Shown: piece by piece, positions 14,837 through 22,633 of the stretch
How the letters are laid out: each line of letters opens with the position of its first letter
Position numbering within the stretch: position 1 is the first letter of the stretch
NCBI GenBank assembly: GCA_902792295.1
Contig: CADAZC010000003.1
Location: forward strand, 1-37,348
Origin: an uncultured Eubacteriales bacterium
GTDB lineage: Bacteria > Bacillota > Clostridia > Christensenellales > CAG-138
DNA: 37,348 bases
Reading direction: 5' to 3'
The notes under the pieces: model-generated
Databases searched by the model: none
What the model saw: the letters and a program-made list of their open reading frames with translations, nothing else
What the model was told of the DNA's origin: nothing
Translations under genes and position numbers: made by a program

Positions 14837-16330
14837 ATCCTCGAAGGTCGGGAGATCGTCGAGCGGTTTGATCTTCTTGCGGTAGAGCCGTTTGAACAGC
14901 AGCCCCGCCACGATCAGCGTGATGAACTCGGAGATCGGAAACGCCCACCAGATACCGTCGACGTCCTTGGTGATCCACGCAAGCAGCGCGGCGACCGGCA
15001 GCAGCACGATGAGCTGGCGCTGCAGAGACGTGATCGCGCCGTATAAGCTCGTGTCCGTCGCGCCGAACGCGGTGGAGAACGAAATGCCCGCCGCGGCAAA
15101 GATGAAGCCGATCGAGATGATCCCTAAAGCCCGGTCCGCGACCGCACGCATTTCATCGGATACGTCAAAGAGATGCATCAGCGGATCCGCAAAGAACTGA
15201 AACAGCAGTGTGCCGAAGACCATGAAGATGCAGCAGTACAGAAGCAGCATCTTAAATGCCCGCATAAACCTTGCACGGTTTCGCGCGCCGAAGTTGTACC
15301 CGAGGATGCTCATCGCCGCGTTGGTCAGCCCGAACACCGGCATAAAGATGATCGACTGGAGCCGGAAATACGTGCCGAACGCACCGACGTACAGGTTTGC
15401 GTAATCGCCGTTCGGGTCGCGTGTGGCAAGATGATAGCTGCCGAGCGTGCCGAGAATCGTATTCATGCCGAACATCATCAGCGTGCCGACCGCCTGCATC
15501 AGAATGGACGGCAGTCCCACGCGGTAGATCTCGTGCACGGTCTGACCCCTGAGCTTCAGATCGGCGGGGCGGATGCGGATCTCGTGCTTTGTGCCGAACA
15601 GCAGGATGAACGCAAGGATCATCGAAGCGAACTGCCCGGCGATCGTCGCGATCGCGGCGCCCTTTACGCCCATTGCGGGAACCGGACCCCAGCCCAGCAC
15701 GAACACGCGGTCAAGCACAATGTTGGAGATCGCGCCGGTCAGCTGCATCAGCATGGCGAAGATCGTTTTGCCCTGCGCGGTCATGATGCGCTCGATGCCG
15801 CAGGACAGGAACACGCCGACGCAAAGGCTCAGGCAGATCGTCATATAGTGTGTGCCCATCAGCTGCACGATCGGGTCCGCGCTCTGCCAACGCATATAGA
15901 GACCGGACAGCGTCAGTCCGATCACCGTAAACACGGCTGCGGAGATCACAAGGATCACAAGCCCGTTGCCCGCGGCGCGGTTTGCGTCCTCGAAGCGTCT
16001 TGCCCCGAGGCGGCGCGAGATCAGCGAATTGATGCCGACCGAGGTGCCGACCGCAACGGAGATCAAAAGCATCTGCAGAGGATTGACGATCGTCAGCGCG
16101 GCGATCGCCTTATCGCCAACCTTGCCGATCAAGTCCGCAGAGTACAGATCGCCGAGGATTCGCATCAGCGCTTCCGGTGCGAGCGAATCCATGCGCGACA
16201 CAAACACGCTGTCCACGACGTTGTACAGCGCTTGCACAAGCATGGACACGATGATCGGCCAGCCCAAAGAAAGAAGGAGCCGACCTTCCGGCTCCGTTCC
16301 CATTCTGTTTTTACGAATCGAAGCTTCCAT
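14834..16330 (-). CDS. MATE-family efflux transporter
   Basis: A 498-residue multidrug/toxin extrusion transporter that uses ion gradients to export organic compounds. About twelve hydrophobic segments are visible, arranged as two homologous halves. Family features include LGWPIIVSMLVQALYNVVDSVFVSR near the N-terminus (helix 1), INSLISRRLGARRFEDANRA after helix 2-3, and a second-half repeat (LTNAAMSILGYNFGARNRAR). The substrate cannot be deduced. ATG 16330 has no Shine-Dalgarno and lies nine bases after a strong -10, so a leaderless or nearly leaderless mRNA is predicted. It sits 45 bases downstream of the two-component operon on the same strand with no terminator between, so it may also be read from that operon. 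Confidence 0.92.
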   Translation of the reverse strand: MEASIRKNRMGTEPEGRLLLSLGWPIIVSMLVQALYNVVDSVFVSRMDSLAPEALMRILGDLYSADLIGKVGDKAIAALTIVNPLQMLLISVAVGTSVGINSLISRRLGARRFEDANRAAGNGLVILVISAAVFTVIGLTLSGLYMRWQSADPIVQLMGTHYMTICLSLCVGVFLSCGIERIMTAQGKTIFAMLMQLTGAISNIVLDRVFVLGWGPVPAMGVKGAAIATIAGQFASMILAFILLFGTKHEIRIRPADLKLRGQTVHEIYRVGLPSILMQAVGTLMMFGMNTILGTLGSYHLATRDPNGDYANLYVGAFGTYFRLQSIIFMPVFGLTNAAMSILGYNFGARNRARFMRAFKMLLLYCCIFMVFGTLLFQFFADPLMHLFDVSDEMRAVADRALGIISIGFIFAAAGISFSTAFGATDTSLYGAITSLQRQLIVLLPVAALLAWITKDVDGIWWAFPISEFITLIVAGLLFKRLYRKKIKPLDDLPTFED

Positions 16331-16368
16331 AATACATTCATTATAGAAAAGCTTCGTATATATTGCAA
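16319..16368 (-). promoter_or_regulatory. MATE promoter with an inverted repeat around the start
   Basis: On the reverse strand TTGCAA (16363-16368), a 17-base spacer and TATAAT (16340-16345), then nine bases to ATG 16330. An eight-base inverted repeat, CGAAGCTT at 16319-16326 and AAGCTTCG at 16349-16356, places one arm between -35 and -10 and the other just inside the gene. Such placement would suit a dimeric repressor, but this is inference. Confidence 0.7.
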
Positions 16369-16375
16369 GAAATTT

Positions 16376-17215
16376 TTATCCGATAAACCCGATCGTGTAC
16401 TGCTCGTCGGAATCGTAGCCGATCGAGAGGACAAGCCCGTCCGGAAGCGTCAGCGTGCCGGCGTACCCCTTCTCCGTCGAAAGGAACACCGCCTTTTCCG
16501 CGAGCGTGTCCGCATAGCCGTTCGCAGTCAGGAACGGTCCGGCGACCGCTCTGTACTGGTCCGGCTGGACGTTTGCAAACAGCGCCGCGCTCAGCGAGAA
16601 CGCTTCTCCCGTGCGGCTGTCGAACTGCACGGACAGGCAGTAGACCTGCCCGTTTCCGGCGTCGTAGTACGCCTGCGCGCACCACAGCGCCAGCTTTGCG
16701 CCGGTTGCATCGTTATAGAAATCGCGCAGCGTCAGCGTAAAACGACTCTTGCGCACGACGGAATCGACGGATTCTCCGGTCTTGAGCTTGCCGTTCGCCG
16801 CGTGGAAGCGCAGCGTGTCCGACCAGAGCTCCCTGAGCTTTTCGGTGACCTCGGCCTCGCTCATCTCGCCGGGCATCACGGCGCGCTCCTCGCCCTGCCG
16901 TTCGCACCCGAGATACAGCTTTACGCGCGTTTCCAGCGACAGCGGCGCGCCGATGCCGTTTGCGCTGATGATGCTGACCGCCTCGTATTTCGGATCGTCA
17001 TACAGCGCCTTTTCGGACAGCTTGAAGATGCCGCGGTTCAAAAGCACCAGCAGCAGCGCGACGACGACCGTGCCCGCCGTGAGCGCGATATAGGCGATGC
17101 GCGTCCGCGTCACACGGTCGCGGTCCGCAAACAGACGGATCCGTTTCAGTTTTCTCCACCGGTCGCGGATGAACAGGGAGACGCGCCGGAACAGGCGGGT
17201 GATCTTCTGCTTCAT
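16376..17215 (-). CDS. membrane-anchored protein of unknown function in the two-component operon
   Basis: A 279-residue protein with a strongly basic start (residues 1-38), one membrane helix (about 39-60) and an extracytoplasmic part of about 220 residues. I recognise no catalytic motif. The exported part has a repeated pattern of aromatic and acidic residues, and an LWCAQAYYDAGNGQVYCLSVQFDSRTGEAF-like region in its second half (about 185-215, shown here by its key residues Cys188 and Cys200 approximately). Its ATG overlaps the stop of the sensor kinase by four bases, so it is translationally coupled to it. This context suggests a sensor accessory or an output of the two-component system. 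No function is assigned. Confidence 0.7.
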   Translation of the reverse strand: MKQKITRLFRRVSLFIRDRWRKLKRIRLFADRDRVTRTRIAYIALTAGTVVVALLLVLLNRGIFKLSEKALYDDPKYEAVSIISANGIGAPLSLETRVKLYLGCERQGEERAVMPGEMSEAEVTEKLRELWSDTLRFHAANGKLKTGESVDSVVRKSRFTLTLRDFYNDATGAKLALWCAQAYYDAGNGQVYCLSVQFDSRTGEAFSLSAALFANVQPDQYRAVAGPFLTANGYADTLAEKAVFLSTEKGYAGTLTLPDGLVLSIGYDSDEQYTIGFIG

Positions 17216-18642
17216 CGATCCTCGCCCCCCTTCTCCCGCGTATACAGCGGTACGTCGAACCAGACCAGCGTTCCTTCGCCGACCTTGCTTTCAAAGTGCA
17301 GGGAGCTTCCGTGGATCTGCGCGATCCGGTTGCCGATCGCAAGACCGAGTCCCGCGCCGTGCTGCGCGCGCGAACGGGATTTGTCGACCATGAAGAACGC
17401 CTCGGTGATGCGCGAGATCTCCTCCTCCGGAATGCCGATGCCCTCGTCGCGCACGGCGATGCGGTAGCGTCCCGCCTCGCGACGTCCGGAGAGCGTGATG
17501 GTTTTACCGGGCGAACTCGCTTTTCTCGCATTGTCGATAAGGTTTGTAACGAGCGTCAGCAGCAGGTCCTTTTCATAGAGAATGATCTGCTGTTCGATGT
17601 CGTAATCCAGCGTCAGCTCCGCCTTTTCGAGCATCGGCGTGACGACCGCCACCACGTGCCCGAGCGCGCGCCGCGCATAGCCGCGGACCAGTTTGAACTC
17701 GTTTTTGTCAAGCACGACGAGGTCCATGAGCTTTAAGGACATCGCCTCGAGCCGCTTGCCCTCGGAGAAGATGAAGTTCGCCGCCATGAACGCGTCCTCC
17801 TCGTCGAGCTCGGTGCTTCGGAGCATGTCCGCATAGCCGATGATCGACGTCATCGGCGTCTTAAGCTCGTGCGAGAAGCTCGCGACAAAGTCCTTCTGCT
17901 GCTTGGCGTTCAGTTCGAGCGCATCGACCTTCTGCTCGATCGCGCCGGTCATGTCGTTGAACGCCACGGTGAGATCGCCGATCTCGTCGAGCGTCGTCAC
18001 ACGCGCGCGGCGCGAATAGTTGCCGCCGCCGATGACCTTGGTAAACCGCTGCAGGCGCCGCAGCGGCTTTGTGGTGAAATAGGAGACAAGAAGCATCGCG
18101 GCGATCGACACCGCAACGGTGATGATATGCAGAAGAATGACGGAATCGATCTGTTCCGCGCGAAGCCGCATCAGGTCGTTCGCGTCGTACCGAACGGACA
18201 GGAAGTAATTTTTCCCGCCGATCGACACGCAGCCCGCCGTATCCAGGACGGTGCGGTCGCCTTCGCGGATCAGGCGGTATGCAAACCGCCTTACGCGCAG
18301 TTCCGTAAACGGCAGCGTTTCCGGAAAATCGTTCGTGCTCGCCGTGATGAGCGCGGCGTCGGTGTTGTAGATCGCGCAGGGCGATTCCACGCCCTGATTG
18401 GAGCCCGCGCGTTTTAAGATCTCCTCGTACATGTCGGGCGACGCGGTGCTGTAATAGAGGTTGATGCCGTACAGCTCCGCCTCCATGGCGGACGCCAGCG
18501 CCGAATAATCCGCGACCGCCGCGTGCACGCGAAAACGAAGCGCTGTTTCAAAGCTCTGCGCGATCAGGATCTGTCCTGCCACGCCGAACAACAGCGCTAC
18601 GATCAATACGGTACATATGCAGATTTTCAGAGCAAATCTCAT
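17212..18642 (-). CDS. sensor histidine kinase
   Basis: A 476-residue membrane sensor that autophosphorylates and passes the phosphate to the adjacent response regulator. Helix 1 is at about 5-29, an extracytoplasmic sensing region at 30-165, helix 2 at about 167-189 and a HAMP linker at 190-240. The H-box is FVASFSHELKTPMTSIIGY with His258, the N-box NLIDNARKAS, G1 DEGIGIPEEE, an F-box with EAFFMVDKSRSR, and G2 GAGLGLAIG. The domain set is complete. The ATG overlaps the regulator stop by four bases and its stop overlaps the next gene in the same way. The signal is unknown. Confidence 0.95.
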   Translation of the reverse strand: MRFALKICICTVLIVALLFGVAGQILIAQSFETALRFRVHAAVADYSALASAMEAELYGINLYYSTASPDMYEEILKRAGSNQGVESPCAIYNTDAALITASTNDFPETLPFTELRVRRFAYRLIREGDRTVLDTAGCVSIGGKNYFLSVRYDANDLMRLRAEQIDSVILLHIITVAVSIAAMLLVSYFTTKPLRRLQRFTKVIGGGNYSRRARVTTLDEIGDLTVAFNDMTGAIEQKVDALELNAKQQKDFVASFSHELKTPMTSIIGYADMLRSTELDEEDAFMAANFIFSEGKRLEAMSLKLMDLVVLDKNEFKLVRGYARRALGHVVAVVTPMLEKAELTLDYDIEQQIILYEKDLLLTLVTNLIDNARKASSPGKTITLSGRREAGRYRIAVRDEGIGIPEEEISRITEAFFMVDKSRSRAQHGAGLGLAIGNRIAQIHGSSLHFESKVGEGTLVWFDVPLYTREKGGEDR

Positions 18643-19301
18643 GTTTCGGGAATATCCAGCCGATAGCCGATCTTATGGACCGTTTTGATGCGGTCCTGCC
18701 AGCCGAGTTTGCGGCGCAGACGCTGCACATGGCTGTCCAGCGTACGCGTTTCGCCGATGTAGTCCGTTTCCCACACGCGCTCGAACAGCGTTTCGCGGAA
18801 CAGCGCCGTGTTGGGATTCTGCACGAACAGAACGAGCAGATCGAATTCCTTGCGCGTCAGATCGACGCGCTTCCCGTTCTGAAAAACGTCGCGCGCATCC
18901 AGGTCGATCAGAATGTCGAGGCACTGAATGAGCCCCTGGCTCTTATTGTAACGGCGCAGCACGACTTCGATGCGCGCCAGAAGCTCCACGATCTCGAACG
19001 GCTTGACGATATAGTCCTCCGCGCCGAGCTTCAGCCCCTTCACGCGGTCGTTTACGTCGCTCTTTGCCGTCAGGAAAATCACGGGGATGCCCATCGGGCG
19101 GATATAGGCAAGCAGATCATAGCCGTCGAACTTCGGCAGCATGATGTCCAAAAGCACGAGATCAAACGGATTCTTCTCAAGCAGATCCGCTGCCTGCTGC
19201 CCGTCGTACGCGCAGGTGCACACATATCCCTGCCGCGTCAGATTCATGCGGATCAGGTTTGCGATCGGTTCTTCGTCGTCCACGATCAGGATCTTTATCA
19301 T
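18639..19301 (-). CDS. OmpR/PhoB-family response regulator
   Basis: A 220-residue DNA-binding response regulator. The receiver domain (1-115) has acidic residues at IVDDEE (8-11), the phospho-acceptor Asp52 in LLDIMLPKFDG, LTAKSD and VKPF. The C-terminal winged helix (about 125-218) has LTRKEFDLLVLFVQNP and a recognition-helix region RTLDSHVQRLRRKLG. The start at 19301 is chosen over longer upstream frames because GGAGGA lies seven bases before it and the homology begins at MIKILIVDDEE. A nine-codon frame from ATG 19327 ends overlapping this ATG. First gene of a regulator-kinase-membrane protein operon. Confidence 0.95.
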   Translation of the reverse strand: MIKILIVDDEEPIANLIRMNLTRQGYVCTCAYDGQQAADLLEKNPFDLVLLDIMLPKFDGYDLLAYIRPMGIPVIFLTAKSDVNDRVKGLKLGAEDYIVKPFEIVELLARIEVVLRRYNKSQGLIQCLDILIDLDARDVFQNGKRVDLTRKEFDLLVLFVQNPNTALFRETLFERVWETDYIGETRTLDSHVQRLRRKLGWQDRIKTVHKIGYRLDIPET

Positions 19302-19430
19302 ATTCCCATCCTCCGATTCCTTTTCATGGAAAAAGTCTACCATATAAATGCGGACAAAATGTAACACGAGTGTTGCGAACGCGCGAATTTTGCAAGTTTT
19401 TTACAAAACCCGTCCGAATGCCGCACATTG

Positions 19431-19444
19431 CCGTTTATAAACGG
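19431..19444. promoter_or_regulatory. 14-base perfect palindrome, possible operator
   Basis: CCGTTTATAAACGG is perfectly palindromic and lies in the 245-base divergent region between the response regulator and the glycosidase gene, about 66 bases upstream of the glycosidase -35. Candidate ligands are the neighbouring response regulator or a sugar regulator elsewhere; neither is shown. The rest of this gap contains the glycosidase promoter and a weak reverse-strand TAGACT box at 19334-19339. Confidence 0.4.
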
Positions 19445-19509
19445 ACTATATGGTCAGTATAGCACAATCCGGCGCGTCCGTCAAAGCATTCCTGTCGACA
19501 AAGTTCGGG

Positions 19510-19538
19510 TTGCATTGCGCGCCGGGAAAGCGTATAAT
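19510..19538 (+). promoter_or_regulatory. glycosidase promoter, predicted leaderless
   Basis: TTGCAT (19510-19515), a 17-base spacer and TATAAT (19533-19538), with ATG 19547 eight bases downstream and no Shine-Dalgarno. Confidence 0.78.
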
Positions 19539-19546
19539 AGATGTGT

Positions 19547-21445
19547 ATGAACTGGTATTACCATTCCCGCGATCCGCATTACAAACAGCCGTTCGGCGCC
19601 GTCAAAACCGGCGAAACGGTTTCGCTTCGCATCGACGGTGCGCCGAGCGCGCTCGTCGAGCTTTTGCTGTATCTGCCGAACGGACCGGAAACGCTTCCGA
19701 TGCGCTGGGACGGCGCTGCGTACCGCGCGGCGTTTACGGCGCCTCTTTCGCCCTGCCGCATGGGCTACGGGTTCCGCATCAACGGCCGGTATTTCGGCGC
19801 GGAAAGCGGCGAGGCAACCTTTGCGGACCATCCGCAGACCTACGGACTGACCGTTTACGACGGCGCATTTCAAACGCCCGAATGGTTCCGGCACGCCGTG
19901 GTATATCAGATCTTCCCCGACCGCTTCTTCTGTTCTGACCGCGAACGGTTCCTGCGCGCGGCGCGCGATTACCGCGCGACGGGACGCCCGATCTTCGTCC
20001 ATGACGATCCCTTTGAACCGCCGTACTATACGCCGCACGGCGGGGCGAAAGCGTATGCGCCCGACGATTATTTCGGCGGCGATCTTCCCGGCATACAGGC
20101 AAAGCTCCCGTATCTTGCCTCGCTCGGCGTGACGTGCATCTATCTGAACCCGATCTTCGCCGCGCACTCGAACCACCGGTACAACACGGCGGATTACCGT
20201 TCGATCGACCCGCTGCTCGGCACGAACGACGATTTTTCGGCGCTCTGCGCCGCGGCGAAGGAGTACGGCATCCGCATCGTTCTGGACGGCGTGTTCTCGC
20301 ACACCGGCGACGACTCGATCTATTTCGACCGTTACGGACGGTACAAGACCAACGGCGCCTGCGAGAGCAAGGATTCGCCGTATTATCCGTGGTACCGGTT
20401 CTATGATTACCCGAAGACCTACGAATGCTGGTGGAACTTCGAAACGCTGCCCGACGTGGAGGAGACCGAACCGAGCTATACCGAATTCATCCAGGGCGAA
20501 AACGGCGTGCTGCGCACGTGGATGAAAGCGGGCGCGTCCGGCTGGCGGCTCGACGTGGCGGACGAGCTGCCGGATTCGTTCATTCGCGGCGTACGCCGCT
20601 CGATCAAGGGTCTCGATCCCGATGCGGTTCTGATCGGCGAGGTGTGGGACAACTGCGCGACCAAGTTCGGTCCGGAAGGACGGCGTGGCTACGTCAACGG
20701 CGACGAGCTCGATGCGCCGATGAACTACCGCTTCCGCGAGCCGACCGTGGAGTTTCTGAACGGGCGCAGCGACGCCTTTACCTACGCGAACCTGTGGAAC
20801 GCGCTCACGGAGGACTATCCGAAGCCGTTCCTGGACGCGTGCCTGAACCTTCTGGGCTCGCACGACACCGAGCGTATCCGAACCGCGCTGTGCGGTATTC
20901 CCGACGCACGAACGCTCTCGCGCGCCGAACAGCTTGCGATTCATCCGGATCAGGCGACGCTTGCGCGGGCGACAAAGCGAGTGCTCCTCGGCTACGCGCT
21001 GATGGCGGTCCTGCCCGGTGTGCCGTGCATCTACTACGGCGACGAAGCCGGCATGACCGGCATGTCCGATCCGTTGAACCGCGGCATGTTCCCGTGGGGA
21101 CGCGAGGATGCCGATCTCACCGAACGCGTGCGGAAGCTGATGCGTCTGCACCGCGAAAGCGACGCGATCAGAAACGGAACGACGCGTATCGCGGCGATCG
21201 GAAAACAGACGCTTTGCGTGATCCGCGAAAGCGAAGCGGAAACGCTGCTTCTTATTGTGAACGCCGCCGACGCGCCGGTCAAAGCCGTGCTCTTCCCCGC
21301 GCAGTTTCACGAAGGCGAGGCGGCGACGGAGCCGTTCGCGCTTGCCGGAACGTATGTCGACGAGAACGGCGATGCGCTCACGGCGCGCGGCTCGCTTTCG
21401 GTCTCGATCCCGGCAAACGGCTTCCGCATCCTGAAAAAAGCGTAA
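19547..21445 (+). CDS. GH13 alpha-glycosidase (neopullulanase/cyclomaltodextrinase-like)
   Basis: A 632-residue alpha-amylase-family hydrolase acting on alpha-glucans such as maltodextrin, cyclodextrin or pullulan. An N-terminal beta-sandwich (about 1-105) precedes the catalytic barrel, which starts at AVVYQIFPDRF (117-127). Conserved regions are LDGVFSHTG (246-254), GWRLDVADE with nucleophile Asp336, LIGEVW with acid/base Glu365, and GSHDTER with Asp440. The C-terminal beta domain spans about 560-632. The N-domain plus YQIFPDRF pattern fits the GH13_20 group. No signal peptide is visible, so it should act in the cytoplasm on imported oligosaccharides. An in-frame ATG at 19541 is possible, but it lies two bases from the -10, so ATG 19547 is preferred. 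It is monocistronic by position. Confidence 0.92.
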   Translation: MNWYYHSRDPHYKQPFGAVKTGETVSLRIDGAPSALVELLLYLPNGPETLPMRWDGAAYRAAFTAPLSPCRMGYGFRINGRYFGAESGEATFADHPQTYGLTVYDGAFQTPEWFRHAVVYQIFPDRFFCSDRERFLRAARDYRATGRPIFVHDDPFEPPYYTPHGGAKAYAPDDYFGGDLPGIQAKLPYLASLGVTCIYLNPIFAAHSNHRYNTADYRSIDPLLGTNDDFSALCAAAKEYGIRIVLDGVFSHTGDDSIYFDRYGRYKTNGACESKDSPYYPWYRFYDYPKTYECWWNFETLPDVEETEPSYTEFIQGENGVLRTWMKAGASGWRLDVADELPDSFIRGVRRSIKGLDPDAVLIGEVWDNCATKFGPEGRRGYVNGDELDAPMNYRFREPTVEFLNGRSDAFTYANLWNALTEDYPKPFLDACLNLLGSHDTERIRTALCGIPDARTLSRAEQLAIHPDQATLARATKRVLLGYALMAVLPGVPCIYYGDEAGMTGMSDPLNRGMFPWGREDADLTERVRKLMRLHRESDAIRNGTTRIAAIGKQTLCVIRESEAETLLLIVNAADAPVKAVLFPAQFHEGEAATEPFALAGTYVDENGDALTARGSLSVSIPANGFRILKKA

Positions 21446-21472
21446 GCTTCACCGAAAAATCACAATCCGCTG

Positions 21473-21501
21473 TTGAAAAACGGCAAAAACCTTGATATAC
21501 T
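21473..21501 (+). promoter_or_regulatory. promoter for the DUF1858 gene
   Basis: TTGAAA (21473-21478), a 17-base spacer and TATACT (21496-21501), about 32 bases before ATG 21534, which has a normal AAAGGAG site. Confidence 0.8.
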
Positions 21502-21533
21502 GATTCCACCGAATAAGCAAAGGAGTACGAACC

Positions 21534-21731
21534 ATGATCACGAAGGACATGAACATCCGTAAAATCATCGAAATCGACGAGAACCTCGCGGGCATTCTGA
21601 TCGCATCCGGCATGCATTGCCTCGGCTGCGCAATGTCGCACTTCGAGAACCTCGAAGAAGCGTGCGCCGTCCACGGCATCGACGCGGACGAGCTGTGCAA
21701 GGCGCTCAACGATTACCTCGAGAGCAAATAA
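21534..21731 (+). CDS. DUF1858 small redox-type protein
   Basis: A 65-residue protein of the DUF1858 family (hybrid-cluster-protein-associated redox-disulfide domain). It has the typical pattern of a short N-terminal helix (NIRKIIEID), then GMHCLGCAMSHFENLEEAC with a CxxC pair at Cys29 and Cys32, and an LCKALNDYL helix at the end. Family members are found alone or fused to redox or metal-related proteins. The CxxC suggests thiol or metal chemistry, but the role is not established. It has its own promoter and strong ribosome site. Confidence 0.88.
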   Translation: MITKDMNIRKIIEIDENLAGILIASGMHCLGCAMSHFENLEEACAVHGIDADELCKALNDYLESK

Positions 21732-21745
21732 GCACCTTTTGAACC

Positions 21746-21774
21746 GCCCTGCCGACACCGGCGGGGCATTTTTT
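21746..21774 (+). terminator. intrinsic terminator after the DUF1858 gene
   Basis: GCCCTGCCG (21746-21754) pairs with CGGCGGGGC (21759-21767, one wobble), followed by ATTTTTT. It ends only a few bases before the TrmH gene start, so expression of that gene needs read-through or a promoter not recognised here. Confidence 0.8.
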
Positions 21775-21779
21775 GAGCA

Positions 21780-22583
21780 ATGGGAAACATCGTTACGCTG
21801 GATTCGATCGACCGGGAAGAGCTCGACGTATACGCGCGGCTCACCGAGGCGCAGATCCGAAACCGTCTGGAACCCGAAAAGGGCATCTTTATCGCGGAAA
21901 GTCCGAAGGTGATCCGGCTTGCGCTGGACGCGGGGTATGAACCCGTTTCTTTCCTGATGGAACAAAAGCACATCGAAGGCGACGCGAAGGACCTGCTTTT
22001 GCGCTGTCCCGACGCGCCGGTCTACACGGGCGAACGCGCGCTTTTAAAGGAGCTGACCGGCTATGAACTGACGCGCGGGGTGCTTTCCGCCATGCGAAGA
22101 AAGCCGCTGCCCGCGTTGGATGCGGTTCTGAAGGGTGCGAAGCGCGTCGCCGTGCTCGACGGGATCGTCGACGCCTCGAACCTCGGCGCGATCGTCAGAA
22201 GCGCCGCCGCGCTGAACATCGATGCGGTGGTGTTTTCGTCCACGTGCTGCGACCCGCTGAACCGCCGCGCGGTGCGCGTATCCATGGGCACGGTGTTTCT
22301 GGTGCCGTGGACAATCCTGCCGGAAAACGGACTCGGGCTGCTGCGCGGATACGGATTCCGAACCGCGGCGATGGCGCTGGTCGACGATTCGCTTGCAATG
22401 GACGATCCGAAATTGAAAGCGATCGACCGCCTCGCCGTCGTGCTCGGCACGGAGGGCGACGGACTTTCGAAGGAGACGATCGCCGCCTGCGACTTCGCGG
22501 TCAAAATCCCGATGGCGCACGGCGTGGACTCCTTAAACGTCGCCGCCGCAAGCGCCGTCGCGTTCTGGGAGCTGCGGAGATAA
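21780..22583 (+). CDS. TrmH/SpoU-family RNA 2'-O-methyltransferase
   Basis: A 267-residue SPOUT methyltransferase that 2'-O-methylates a ribose in tRNA or rRNA. An N-terminal substrate-binding segment (KGIFIAESPKVIRLALDAG) is followed by the three knot motifs: DGIVDASNLGAIVRSAAA with the catalytic Arg, VLGTEGDGLSKE and IPMAHGVDSLNVAAASAV. The exact RNA target cannot be assigned. ATG 21780 has no good Shine-Dalgarno and no -10 box at leaderless distance; it follows directly on a terminator-like hairpin. Its start is therefore less certain than the coding region. Confidence 0.9.
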   Translation: MGNIVTLDSIDREELDVYARLTEAQIRNRLEPEKGIFIAESPKVIRLALDAGYEPVSFLMEQKHIEGDAKDLLLRCPDAPVYTGERALLKELTGYELTRGVLSAMRRKPLPALDAVLKGAKRVAVLDGIVDASNLGAIVRSAAALNIDAVVFSSTCCDPLNRRAVRVSMGTVFLVPWTILPENGLGLLRGYGFRTAAMALVDDSLAMDDPKLKAIDRLAVVLGTEGDGLSKETIAACDFAVKIPMAHGVDSLNVAAASAVAFWELRR

Positions 22584-22591
22584 CCCAACGA

Positions 22592-22626
22592 AAAAAGGAT
22601 CACGGAAATCCCGTGATCCTTTTTGT
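22592..22626. terminator. bidirectional intrinsic terminator
   Basis: AAAAAGGATCACGG pairs with CCGTGATCCTTTTT around a short loop, with T tracts both ways. It ends the TrmH gene and the convergent ABC exporter operon. Confidence 0.93.
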
Positions 22627-22633
22627 TTCTGTC

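Noticed and set aside
15173-17467. Open frame of 764 codons on the plus strand
   Set aside because: It runs antisense across the MATE gene and most of the next membrane-protein gene, has no Shine-Dalgarno or promoter and encodes a low-complexity Arg/His/Asp-rich product.
19481-21310. Open frame of 609 codons on the minus strand
   Set aside because: It is antisense to the GH13 glycosidase, where all four catalytic regions are intact on the plus strand.
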